Of a DNA stretch of 42,193 nucleotides, positions 1 to 6,939 are shown piece after piece. Positions within the stretch are counted from its first letter, which is position 1, and every line of letters starts with the position of its first letter. A program made the translations under genes and the position numbers. Source of the DNA: Curtobacterium sp. Leaf261 (GTDB taxonomy: Bacteria > Actinomycetota > Actinomycetes > Actinomycetales > Microbacteriaceae). Under the pieces are notes generated by a model. The model searched no databases. It was not told the origin of the DNA and saw only the letters and a list, made by a program, of their open reading frames with translations. The stretch is from the NCBI RefSeq assembly GCF_001422205.1, contig NZ_LMMJ01000003.1, positions 19,305 through 61,497 on the forward strand, written 5' to 3'.

Positions 1-40
1 GTGCATCACCCCACCTCTGGTGCGTCACCCTGCCTTTGGT

Positions 41-73
41 GCATCACCCCACCGGTCAACAGTGGTGCGATGC
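41..73. repeat. Intergenic GCATC-type inverted repeat, copy 1
   Basis: The arms are GCATCACCCCAC and GTGGTGCGATGC, imperfectly complementary. The first 52 bases also carry three direct copies of GGTGC(A/G)TCACCC. A close relative lies at 2952-2992, so this is a small dispersed family. It lies downstream of the minus-strand gene at 184-1320 and may help end transcription. No gene is seen in 1-183. Confidence 0.55.
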
Positions 74-115
74 GGCGAGGGTGTGGCCATCCGCGGTGCG
101 GACGCGACGACGTTC

Positions 116-159
116 CGGACTGGAGGGACGGGGCGGGGCCACACCGTGCCTCCAGTCCG
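116..159. terminator. Hairpin made of two inverted copies of the interspersed GGACTGGAGGC motif
   Basis: The left arm CGGACTGGAGGGACG (116-130) and right arm CGTGCCTCCAGTCCG (145-159) pair over 15 bases with one mismatch around a 14-base loop. It lies 25 bases past the stop codon of the minus-strand gene 184-1320, so it is a likely terminator, although no T-tract is visible. Each arm is a copy of the motif found elsewhere in the window; the right copy extends over 144-161 as GTCGGACTGGAGGCACGG on the minus strand. Confidence 0.6.
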
Positions 160-183
160 ACAGGTGGTGGCTCCCGCGGCGCG

Positions 184-1320
184 TCAGGCGGTCCAGGCCT
201 CCGGCGCGACGGTCACGGTGGTGCCCGTCGCTGCGGACTCGGCGAAGGCGAGTGCGACAGCGGCGTCCTGGAGGCCCTCGCGGAGTGGGTACGGGCCCGC
301 CGTGAGCCCCCGTGCCCACCGGCCGGTCTCGTGGAGGAGCGTCGCGGTGGCGATCTCGTCGTCCATGAACCGCGCACCGACCCAGGGGTTCCGCCAGACG
401 ACACGGCCCTCGAACTGGATGTGGTCGAGGTCGGCCCCGTCGAGGTCGAGGTCCACGCCGATCTGCCGACGGACGAGCTCGGAGTCCACCACGGTCCGCG
501 GGTCGACGAGGTGCACGGCACGGTCGTCGCTGATCTCGCCGAGGCTGCCCCGGACGACGACCCGCCGGTGCCGGAGCGGGTTGTGCCACTGGTTGTCGGT
601 GAAGTCGTGGAGGCCGGTGCGCCCGTCGCCGAGGTCGAGGTGCACGCGGAGCTGCCCGCTCGGCACCGGGTCGGCCTGCCCGGTCCAGCCGCCGCGGTCC
701 TGCGGGTCGGCCAGCGGGAACTCGCTCCGATGTGCGGTGACGGCGACCGGGCCGGAACCCGGCGCACGGCTCCCGAGCAGCGAACGGATGAGCGCGACAG
801 CGTGGTAGTCGTGCGTCGACGAGACCTGGACGTCGTGCGGCGTGCCGATCACACCCTGCTCGACGAGCGCCCGTCGCGCCGCGTGGCCGGGGTAGGAGGG
901 GTACTGCTCGGCCACCTGGACGAGCTCCTGCTCGCCGACGTCCTGCCAGAGGGCGCGGAGCCCGTCGATGTCGGCGGCGGGCGGTGTCTCGGTGAGGACC
1001 GGCACCCCGAGGCGGACGGACTCGCGGATGATCTCCGGCGCGACCGCGCGGGGGACGCTGACGATCACGAAGTCCGGTCGTCCCGCGGCGATCGCCCGCT
1101 CGAGACCGGACACCACCGGGACGTGCTCCCCGACCGTGGTGCGGTCGAAGGCGTCCGGGTCGCGGGTCACGACCGAGGCGACGACGTGCGTGTCGGGCAG
1201 CGCCCGGGCGATGCAGAGGAAGAACTGTGACCGCCAGCCGGTGCCGACCACGGTGTACCGGATCGGTCCGTCCGTGTTCATGCTCGTCCGGGGGCTCGGC
1301 TGGACGTCGTCGTCGGTCAT
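184..1320 (-). CDS. Gfo/Idh/MocA family oxidoreductase
   Basis: Predicted cytoplasmic NAD(P)-dependent dehydrogenase of 378 residues. The N-terminal Rossmann fold is clear: YTVVGTGWRSQFF near residue 21, then PDFVIVSVPRAVAP. The C-terminal half has the usual alpha/beta fold. The family's EKP signature, which carries the catalytic lysine, reads ETPPA here, so the usual lysine is absent and the activity or substrate may be unusual. The gene starts 18 bases after the aldo/keto reductase upstream on the same strand, so the two are probably cotranscribed. The ATG at 1320 has no clear ribosome binding site; a second ATG at 1281 fits the conserved start of the fold better and may be the true start. 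Substrate unknown; a sugar or polyol is typical of the family. Confidence 0.85.
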   Translation of the reverse strand: MTDDDVQPSPRTSMNTDGPIRYTVVGTGWRSQFFLCIARALPDTHVVASVVTRDPDAFDRTTVGEHVPVVSGLERAIAAGRPDFVIVSVPRAVAPEIIRESVRLGVPVLTETPPAADIDGLRALWQDVGEQELVQVAEQYPSYPGHAARRALVEQGVIGTPHDVQVSSTHDYHAVALIRSLLGSRAPGSGPVAVTAHRSEFPLADPQDRGGWTGQADPVPSGQLRVHLDLGDGRTGLHDFTDNQWHNPLRHRRVVVRGSLGEISDDRAVHLVDPRTVVDSELVRRQIGVDLDLDGADLDHIQFEGRVVWRNPWVGARFMDDEIATATLLHETGRWARGLTAGPYPLREGLQDAAVALAFAESAATGTTVTVAPEAWTA

Positions 1321-1338
1321 GTGCCCGACGGTAGCCGG

Positions 1339-2265
1339 TCAGCGCTCGTCGCGGGGCCAGGTCGGCGGGTGGATCGGCTCGGTGGTCGAGGCGGCGCCGA
1401 CGGCATCGAGCGCGATCCTCGACGCTGTCTCGAGGTGCACGTCGGCGATCGACATGTTCTCCTCGAGGTGGCCGACGCTGCCGGTGCCGGGGATGAGCAG
1501 GGTGTTCGGCGTGTGGTCGAGGAGCCACGCCAGGCCGACCTGCGACGGCGTCGCGCCCGTGTGCTCCGCGGCGGCGATCACCGTGGGGTCGTCGGTGACC
1601 TTCGGCATGCCGGGGAACGCCGACCCGAGCGGGAAGAACGGCACCCAGGCGATGTCCTCGCGCACGCAGAGGTCGAGCATGTCCTCGAACCGGCGGTCGA
1701 GCAGGTTGTAGGGGTTCTGGATGCACGCGATCCCGACGGGCAGTGCGTGGCGGAGCGTCTCGGTGGTCACGGCGCTCAGACCGATCGCGCCGATGAGGCC
1801 CTCGTCGCGCATGGCCGCCATCTCGGCGAGCTGGTCGTCGACGGCCACGACCTGGTCGCCCTGTGCCGCCAGTCCGGGCCCCACCTCGAGGCGACGGAGG
1901 TTCACGAGGGGGATGGTGTCGAGCCCGAGTCCGCGGAGGTTGTCCTGCACGGCGGCGCGGAGCTCCTCGGGGCGCTGTGCCGGCCTGAGCGGGAACTCGC
2001 CGCCGGGGTCCGGCACCGCACCGACCTTCGAGACGATCATCACACCGGCGTCCGCGGAGACGGCCCGTCGGATGAGGTCGTTGACGAAACCGTTCCCGTA
2101 GAAGTCGGCGGTGTCGATGTGGTCGACGCCGAGCTCGAGCGCTCGGTGGAGGACGGCGACACCGGCATCGGGGGTGTCGTGGTGCCGCTCGAGCTGCATC
2201 GCGCCGAACCCGATGCGGGCGACGGTGCGGCCGGCGAGGGACGCAGTGGTGGTCGTGGTCGACAT
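1339..2265 (-). CDS. Aldo/keto reductase, TetR-linked
   Basis: NADPH-dependent aldo/keto reductase of 308 residues, cytoplasmic. The barrel start FGAMQLERHH, the HIDTADFYG segment (catalytic Asp and Tyr) and IVSKVG (catalytic Lys) are visible, and LLIPGTGSVGHLEEN near the C-terminus fits the cofactor site. The position where most family members have LH(R) with a catalytic His reads VNLRRLE, so His is replaced by Asn, as in the related reductase at 29275-30144. The ATG at 2265 is preceded by GGAG at a normal distance; upstream in-frame codons would run through the operator region and are rejected. It is divergent from TetR 1 and followed by the Gfo/Idh gene; the palindromes at 2297-2354 suggest repression by TetR 1. 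Substrate unknown. Confidence 0.88.
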   Translation of the reverse strand: MSTTTTTASLAGRTVARIGFGAMQLERHHDTPDAGVAVLHRALELGVDHIDTADFYGNGFVNDLIRRAVSADAGVMIVSKVGAVPDPGGEFPLRPAQRPEELRAAVQDNLRGLGLDTIPLVNLRRLEVGPGLAAQGDQVVAVDDQLAEMAAMRDEGLIGAIGLSAVTTETLRHALPVGIACIQNPYNLLDRRFEDMLDLCVREDIAWVPFFPLGSAFPGMPKVTDDPTVIAAAEHTGATPSQVGLAWLLDHTPNTLLIPGTGSVGHLEENMSIADVHLETASRIALDAVGAASTTEPIHPPTWPRDER

Positions 2266-2296
2266 CGATGACTCCGGTCGTGGTGTACTTGTCTGC

Positions 2297-2318
2297 GAAG
2301 CGGAGGGACCTCCGTTTC
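2297..2318. promoter_or_regulatory. Candidate TetR operator 1
   Basis: Palindrome with arms GAAGCGGAGG and CCTCCGTTTC around GA, one mismatch in ten pairs. It lies in the 91-base gap between the divergent aldo/keto reductase and TetR genes. A second copy 40 bases away keeps the GGAGG-N2-CCTCC core, so binding by the adjacent TetR protein is a reasonable inference. Confidence 0.65.
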
Positions 2319-2340
2319 GATGACACCGTACACCTCGAAC

Positions 2341-2354
2341 CGGAGGGTCCTCCA
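2341..2354. promoter_or_regulatory. Candidate TetR operator 2 overlapping the TetR ribosome binding site
   Basis: Core GGAGG-GT-CCTCC in a GAACCGGAGG / CCTCCACTTT context, matching operator 1. Its GGAGG (2342-2346) lies 10 bases before the TTG start of TetR, so the same bases may serve as ribosome binding site and repressor site, which would give tight autoregulation. Confidence 0.6.
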
Positions 2355-2356
2355 CT

Positions 2357-2908
2357 TTGTCCCTTCGCGCTGACGCCGCACGCAACCGGGCGACGCTGCT
2401 CGAGACCGCCCGCGATGCGTTCGCGGCGGGGGAGGGGGACGTCACGTTCGACGCGCTCGCCCGCCGGGCCGGGGTCGGTGTCGGCACGCTCTACCGGAAC
2501 TTCCCGACCCGGCAGGACCTCGTCGAGGCGGTCTACCACTCGGAGCTCGACGAGGTGGTCGCGCTCGCCGAGGCCCTGCTACGGGAGCACCGTGCCGACG
2601 TCGCGCTCCGGCACTGGATCGACCGGTACGCGACGTTCTTCGCGACGAAGCACGGGATGGCCGAGGCGTTCCAGCAGGCGGTCGCGTCCGGGGTGATCGC
2701 CGGGACGGACACCCGCGCGAGGATCCACGGGGTGCTCGGGGCGTTCCTCGCCGCCGGGGCTGCGGACGGCACGCTCCGAGCGGACGTCGACGCAGGCGTG
2801 GCGACGAGCATAATCCTCGGGTCGTTCCTGGCGACGGCCGGGGTGGGCGTCGAGGGGCAGCGCGGCCGGGTGCTCGACGTCGTGGTGGACGGGCTGCGGC
2901 CCCGCTGA
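2357..2908 (+). CDS. TetR/AcrR family transcriptional regulator (TetR 1)
   Basis: A 183-residue repressor of normal TetR length. The N-terminal helix-turn-helix is clear: LLETARDAFAAGEGDVTFDALARRAGV in outline, with GVGTLYRNFPTRQDLVEAVY as recognition helix and following segment. The C-terminal ligand domain is not recognisable beyond the family. The start is TTG at 2357, the only codon that keeps the helix 1 lead and lies next to a GGAGG. It is divergent from the aldo/keto reductase operon with two matched palindromes between, so it probably represses that operon and itself. Inducer unknown. Confidence 0.88.
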   Translation: MSLRADAARNRATLLETARDAFAAGEGDVTFDALARRAGVGVGTLYRNFPTRQDLVEAVYHSELDEVVALAEALLREHRADVALRHWIDRYATFFATKHGMAEAFQQAVASGVIAGTDTRARIHGVLGAFLAAGAADGTLRADVDAGVATSIILGSFLATAGVGVEGQRGRVLDVVVDGLRPR

Positions 2909-2951
2909 GGGCTGCGCGTGGCCGGGCAGGCTTGACGCGAGGCACCCCATT

Positions 2952-2992
2952 CGGCGCATCACACCAGGGGTGATCCGTGGTGCGATGCGCCG
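2952..2992. terminator. Convergent-gene hairpin, GCATC-type repeat copy 2
   Basis: Arms CGGCGCATCACACCA (2952-2966) and TGGTGCGATGCGCCG (2978-2992) pair with one mismatch around an 11-base loop. It sits in the 125-base gap between convergent genes (TetR 1 and the oxidoreductase) and may end both transcripts. It resembles the repeat at 41-73 in arms and spacing. No other feature is seen in 2909-3033. Confidence 0.6.
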
Positions 2993-3033
2993 GGCTCGGC
3001 GCCATGCGCGGGGACTGGTGCGAGCCGCCCGGC

Positions 3034-4065
3034 TCACGGCACCAGCACCACCTTGCCGCGGATCGTCCCGGACTCGGCGAGCTCCACCGCGGACGAGATC
3101 TCCTCGAGCGGGAACCGAGCAGCGACCGCGGGCACGATCGCCCCCTCCGCGAGGAGGCCCAGCACGGCCGCGAGGTCCTGGTGCTGGCGCTTCCGGAACG
3201 CCGCGGGGCGGAGCCGCTTGCCGCCCCAGAAGTCGTAGAACGAGGCGCGGCGACCGTTCGGCAACACCGTCCACAGTGCGATGCGGCCGATGAGCTCCGC
3301 GAACACCGACGCCACCGACCGGTCGGACTCCAGCTCCGTCGCCGTCCCGTACGCCACGAGGGCCCCGCCACGGGCGAGGAGCGACCACGAGCGTCGCATG
3401 CTCTCGATGCCGACGTGGTCGAACACCGCGTCGACTCCGTCCGGGGCGAGGGCGCGGACCGCTCCGACGAGGTCCGGCGTGGCGTAGTCGACCGGTTCGA
3501 CACCGAGCTGCCGGAGCGCGTCGTGGTTCCGGGGTGCGGCGGTGCCGATCACCCGGATGCCCGCGTGCGTCGCGAGCTGCACCAGGACGGTGCCGACCCC
3601 GCCGCTCGCGCCGTGCACCAGGACCGTCCCGCCCCGGCGGACCCTCGCGCTCCGGTGCAGCATCTGCCACGCGGTGATGCCGTTGACGATCATCGTCTCC
3701 GCGTCCGCCGCCTCGACACCGTCCGGCACGGGGACCACGTCGTGTACATCGACCACGGCGTGCGTCGCCCACCCTCCGGTCTTCGTCGCGACGGCGACAC
3801 GCTGCCCGACGAGGTCGTCGTCCGCGGCCGCCCCGACACCGAGGACCGTGCCGACGAGGTCGTAGCCGGGCACGAACGGGAACGCCGGCTGTCCGGGGTA
3901 ACGGCCGCGGCGCATCGAGCGCTCCGCGAACGAGATGCCGGTCGCCTCGACGCGGATCATCGCCTGGCCGACCGCCGGAGCGCCGCGTGTGCCCTCCGTG
4001 ACGTGCAGCTCGGTGGGTGTGGAGAGGTGTCGCAGGACGACTTCGTGGACGGTGGTGTCGGTCAT
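3034..4065 (-). CDS. Medium-chain dehydrogenase/reductase, quinone-oxidoreductase-like
   Basis: A 343-residue NADP-dependent oxidoreductase of the zinc-free MDR branch. It has the GroES-like N-terminal domain (GQAMIRVEATGISFAE, then FPFVPGYDLVGTV) and a Rossmann domain starting VLVHGASGGVGTVLVQL, the pattern of zeta-crystallin/quinone reductases. The catalytic-zinc Cys/His set of alcohol dehydrogenases is not seen. The ATG at 4065 is supported by GGAAGG a few bases upstream; an in-frame ATG at 4080 lies before that site. Upstream at 4085-4102 is the same operator as in front of TetR 2 (4295-4858), so this is a likely target of that repressor, perhaps for electrophile or quinone detoxification. 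Substrate is not shown by sequence. Confidence 0.88.
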   Translation of the reverse strand: MTDTTVHEVVLRHLSTPTELHVTEGTRGAPAVGQAMIRVEATGISFAERSMRRGRYPGQPAFPFVPGYDLVGTVLGVGAAADDDLVGQRVAVATKTGGWATHAVVDVHDVVPVPDGVEAADAETMIVNGITAWQMLHRSARVRRGGTVLVHGASGGVGTVLVQLATHAGIRVIGTAAPRNHDALRQLGVEPVDYATPDLVGAVRALAPDGVDAVFDHVGIESMRRSWSLLARGGALVAYGTATELESDRSVASVFAELIGRIALWTVLPNGRRASFYDFWGGKRLRPAAFRKRQHQDLAAVLGLLAEGAIVPAVAARFPLEEISSAVELAESGTIRGKVVLVP

Positions 4066-4084
4066 GGTGGTTCCTTCCAAGACA

Positions 4085-4102
4085 TGAGTGTTTGGTCACT
4101 TA
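4085..4102. promoter_or_regulatory. Operator shared with TetR 2 promoter
   Basis: TGAGTG-N6-CACTTA, 20 bases before the oxidoreductase start. It matches TGAGTG-N6-CACTCA at the TetR 2 promoter (4860-4877) in 11 of the 12 arm bases, with the same spacing. This ties the gene to TetR 2. Confidence 0.65.
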
Positions 4103-4180
4103 CTGGGGGAGATGCCAGTGCGGGTCGCACCGGGCTGATGAAGGGGTGGTCGGGCCCGGCCGCCGGTCGGGTCGGGCCGG

Positions 4181-4299
4181 CCGTCGGGCGAGCGGGCCGG
4201 CCGTCGGGCGAGCGGGCCGGCCGTCGGGCGAGTGGTCAGGCCGTCGGGCTAGTGGTCAGGCCGTGGGGCGAGCGGGCCGGCCGTCGGCGAGCGGTCAGG
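4181..4299. repeat. Six-unit 20-bp tandem repeat
   Basis: Units begin at 4181, 4201, 4221, 4241, 4261 and 4281 (the last is 19 bases). The unit is CCGTCGGGCGAGCGGGCCGG, with copies 3 and 4 diverged at AGTGGTCAGG. It contains GGCCGGCC self-complementary stretches and runs into the stop codon of TetR 2 at 4295. It may fold strongly in RNA; no coding role is seen. The rest of 4103-4180 holds nothing recognised. Confidence 0.75.
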
Positions 4300-4858
4300 G
4301 GTGACGGAAACCCGCCGTCAGGATGCCCGCCCACGCGGTCGCCGCGTGCGGTTCGGCATCGAGGTCGGTCGTCACGATGAGATGGCAGAGCTGGCCGTAG
4401 GCGACGAACCGCTGCACGGCGTCGTCACTGCCGCCGGACCGCTCCTTGGCGAACGTGGTCACCCGGGCGAGTCCGCGCCGGAGTGCATCGCCGATCTCCG
4501 GCACGTCGGCCGCGGACTGCGCGTGCACCTGGAGCATGAGGAGCGACCGGTCGGCGATGAGCTCGGCGTACGCCCCGCCCATGGTGTACAGCACCGCGTC
4601 GCCATCGGCATCGGGTGCCGCCGAGGCAGCGCCGGCAGTCAGGGCGTCGATGATCCGCTCGAAGCACCGGTCGAGGGCCGCGACGAACAGCTCCTCCTTC
4701 CGGGGGAACAGCTTGAACACGTAGGCCGGCGAGATCCCGGCGGCCGATGCGACCCGTGTCACGGGTGTGCCGATGTACCCGGTCCGTGCGAACTCCGTGA
4801 TCGCGCTGTCGACCGCTGTGTGGCGTCGGGCATCGGCGGTGGAGAGGCTGATCGGCAT
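4295..4858 (-). CDS. TetR/AcrR family transcriptional regulator (TetR 2)
   Basis: A 187-residue repressor. The DNA-binding domain reads ITEFARTGYIGTPVTRVA then AAGISPAYVFKLFPRKEELF, a textbook TetR helix-turn-helix; the remainder is a helical ligand domain. The ATG at 4858 is directly preceded by an inverted repeat containing TACAGT on the minus strand seven bases before the start codon, so the mRNA is probably leaderless and the repressor would sit over its own -10 box. The same operator precedes the oxidoreductase at 3034-4065 downstream on the same strand. The gene's last codons run into a 20-bp tandem repeat. Confidence 0.88.
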   Translation of the reverse strand: MPISLSTADARRHTAVDSAITEFARTGYIGTPVTRVASAAGISPAYVFKLFPRKEELFVAALDRCFERIIDALTAGAASAAPDADGDAVLYTMGGAYAELIADRSLLMLQVHAQSAADVPEIGDALRRGLARVTTFAKERSGGSDDAVQRFVAYGQLCHLIVTTDLDAEPHAATAWAGILTAGFRHP

Positions 4859-4878
4859 GTGAGTGACTGTACACTCAC
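4859..4878. promoter_or_regulatory. TetR 2 promoter and operator
   Basis: Perfect inverted repeat with arms GTGAGTG and CACTCAC around ACTGTA. Read on the minus strand the centre is TACAGT, a good -10 box, seven bases before the ATG. A leaderless, autorepressed promoter is the simplest reading. The region also lies upstream of the DNA polymerase homologue on the plus strand. Confidence 0.7.
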
Positions 4879-4945
4879 TCTTCGAGATCCGCAACGACGG
4901 GCCACGGATCGTCGACCGCGACCGGCATGCGGGAGGATCGACCCC

Positions 4946-6754
4946 GTGCACATCGTCCTGGACCGCATCGACGGCAGCGGCGCCGCGAGCAGCGGCAGCG
5001 GCGCCGCGAGCAGCGGCAGCAGCGCCACCAGCAGCAGCCCCGGCGGCTCCGGCTCCGGCTCCGGCACCGGCGCCGGCGTCCTCGTCCGACGGCTGACGGA
5101 CGCGGGGGAGCCGGACGGTGCGCCGATGCGGACGACCCTTGCGAGCCTCCCGTCCGTCGTCGCGGAACTGGAGGGTCCCGGCGTCCGCTGGGTCTGGGAC
5201 GACACGAACCGCTGGTACCCGGCGGTGCTCGCCGCAGGCGGGCGGGTCGCACGGTGCGTCGACCTGCGCCTGGGTCACCGGATCCTCCGGACGGCGCTCG
5301 CCGCCGCGCGGTCCGCGCTCGCGACGTCGCCGGACGGCCCGTGGGACGCGGCCGCGGAGCCGCTCGTCGCGCCGCGACCGGACGCGCTGTTCGACGAGTC
5401 GCTCTTCGACGACCCGCTCCCGTCCGGAACGGATCAGGACGGACGGACTGGAGGCGCGACTGACGACCGCGCGCTCGTCGAGTTCCGCTCCCAGCTCGAC
5501 GCCGTCGCCGGGTCCGACGACCCCGGCGCGCTCCGGCTCCTGCTGGCCGCCGAGTCCGCGGGGGCGCTCATCGCCGCCGAGATGCGGTTCGCCGGGCTCC
5601 CGTGGCGGGCCGACGTGCACGAGGCGCTCCTCGAGGACGCCCTCGGTCCCCGCGTGCCCTACGGCGTCCGACCGCGGCGCCTCGATGCGCTCGCCGACGT
5701 CCTGCGCACGGCGCTCGACGATCCGCAGCTCAACCCGGACTCGCCCTCGGACGTACTGCGGTCGCTCCGCCGCGCCGGCCTCGTCGTCGAGTCGACGCGC
5801 AAGTGGGAGCTCGCGAAGCTCGAGCACCCCGCGATCGAGCCGCTCCTGGAGTACAAGCGGCTCTACCGACTCCTCACGGCGAACGGCTGGACGTGGCTCG
5901 ACGAGTGGATCGACGGCGGCCGCTTGCATCCGGACTACGTCGTCGGCGGGGTCGTCTCGGGACGCTGGGCGACGAGTGGCGGCGGTGCGCTGCAGTTGCC
6001 GAAGCAGATCCGGTCCGCGGTGATCGCCGACCCCGGGTGGAAGCTCGTCGTCGCGGACGCCGCGCAGCTCGAACCCCGTGTGCTCGCGGCTCTGTCCGAA
6101 GACCTGCAGATGGCGGAGGCCGGGCGGGGGCGGGACCTCTACGACGGGATCGTGTCCTCCGGCGCCGTCGAGACCAGACAGCAGGCGAAGGGCGCGATGC
6201 TCGGCGCGATGTACGGGGCGACGCAGGGTGAGGGCGGGCGACTCGTCCCACGGCTGGCGCGGCAGTACCCCCGGGCCCTCGCGCTCGTGGAGTCCGCGGC
6301 ACGGGCGGGGGAGCGCGGGGAGCTCGTCCGCTCGCGGCTCGGACGGACCTCGCCGTCGCCGGGGCGGGACTGGCTCGACGCCCAGGCCCTCGCGTACTCG
6401 GCGGACGGGTCACCGGCGCTCGAGCGGGCGGCACGCTCCCGGGGCCGGAGCTGGGGGCGGTTCACCCGGAACTTCGTGGTGCAGGCGAGTGCCGCAGAGT
6501 GGGCGCTGTCGTGGATGGCGGGGCTCAGGACCCGGCTCGCGGCGCGGTGGCCGGGGCCCGTGCAGGACGGACCGCACCTGGTGTTCTTCCTGCACGACGA
6601 GATCATGGTGCACACGCCGTCGGCCGATGCGGCGTGGGTGGTGTCGCAGGTCGAGGCGGCCGCGGCCGACGCCGGGCGCCTGCTGTTCGGGTCGTTCCCG
6701 GTCGACTTCCCGCTGAGCGTCGCGGTCGTCGACGACTACGGGTCGGCGAAGTAG
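4946..6754 (+). CDS. Family A DNA polymerase homologue (3'-5' exonuclease/polymerase type)
   Basis: A 602-residue protein related to DNA polymerase I but lacking the 5' nuclease domain. Polymerase motifs are present though divergent: motif A ADAAQLEPRVLA with Asp near residue 371, motif B RQQAKGAMLGAMYG (411-424), and motif C LHDE (His550, Asp551, Glu552). The N-terminal third is a poorly conserved exonuclease-like region where I could not place the DxE set. Residues 10-45 are a Ser/Gly/Ala-rich stretch from AGCAGCGGC-type repeats. GTG at 4946 is chosen because GGGAGGA lies 8 bases before it; the open frame upstream runs antisense to TetR 2. Such proteins are common in Actinobacteria as bifunctional exonuclease/DNA polymerase. 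Role probably repair; two copies of the interspersed motif lie in its variable parts. Confidence 0.88.
   Translation: MHIVLDRIDGSGAASSGSGAASSGSSATSSSPGGSGSGSGTGAGVLVRRLTDAGEPDGAPMRTTLASLPSVVAELEGPGVRWVWDDTNRWYPAVLAAGGRVARCVDLRLGHRILRTALAAARSALATSPDGPWDAAAEPLVAPRPDALFDESLFDDPLPSGTDQDGRTGGATDDRALVEFRSQLDAVAGSDDPGALRLLLAAESAGALIAAEMRFAGLPWRADVHEALLEDALGPRVPYGVRPRRLDALADVLRTALDDPQLNPDSPSDVLRSLRRAGLVVESTRKWELAKLEHPAIEPLLEYKRLYRLLTANGWTWLDEWIDGGRLHPDYVVGGVVSGRWATSGGGALQLPKQIRSAVIADPGWKLVVADAAQLEPRVLAALSEDLQMAEAGRGRDLYDGIVSSGAVETRQQAKGAMLGAMYGATQGEGGRLVPRLARQYPRALALVESAARAGERGELVRSRLGRTSPSPGRDWLDAQALAYSADGSPALERAARSRGRSWGRFTRNFVVQASAAEWALSWMAGLRTRLAARWPGPVQDGPHLVFFLHDEIMVHTPSADAAWVVSQVEAAAADAGRLLFGSFPVDFPLSVAVVDDYGSAK
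5141..5156 (-). repeat. Interspersed GGAGGC motif copy
   Basis: Minus-strand CGGACGGGAGGCTCGC, read in the polymerase gene as LASLPSVV in its divergent N-terminal region. It faces the plus-strand copy at 5444. Confidence 0.5.
5444..5458 (+). repeat. Interspersed GGAGGC motif copy
   Basis: CGGACTGGAGGCGCG, read as RTGGA in an Asp/Gly-rich linker of the polymerase homologue. Confidence 0.6.
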
Positions 6755-6778
6755 GGCGGGCCGGGCGGCGGTGCCCGG

Positions 6779-6848
6779 CTCGTGAACACGCAGATCCGGC
6801 GGACACACCCAGATCAGGGTGTGTCCGCCGGATCGCGGTGTTCACGAG
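6779..6848. terminator. Long inverted repeat between convergent genes (GTGTTC/GAACAC family, copy A)
   Basis: The 32-base arms (6779-6810 and 6817-6848) differ only near one internal position and surround a six-base loop. Outer ends read CTCGTGAACACG and GGTGTTCACGAG. Further GTGTTC units follow to about 6886. It lies between the polymerase gene and the beta-helix gene, which converge, and probably ends both. It shares GAACACG-type and GATCCG elements with the repeats at 12721-12793 and 19894-19970. Confidence 0.7.
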
Positions 6849-6939
6849 CGGACGGCGGTGTTCGTGAGCGGAGACGGTGTTCACGATCGGACGGCGAGTG
6901 CGCGCGCCGCTGCCGCATCGCGCCCGCCCCGTCCCGCCC

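Noticed and set aside
1..1230. Plus-strand open frames over the Gfo/Idh gene
   Set aside because: They are mirror frames of a clear minus-strand gene and rich in Asp/Val/Arg from GAC/GTC/CGN shadows.
4181..4299. CRISPR array
   Set aside because: Units are directly head to tail without spacers and no cas gene is present.
4301..4945. N-terminal extension of the polymerase homologue
   Set aside because: It is antisense to TetR 2 and lacks family similarity; the GTG at 4946 has a good ribosome binding site.
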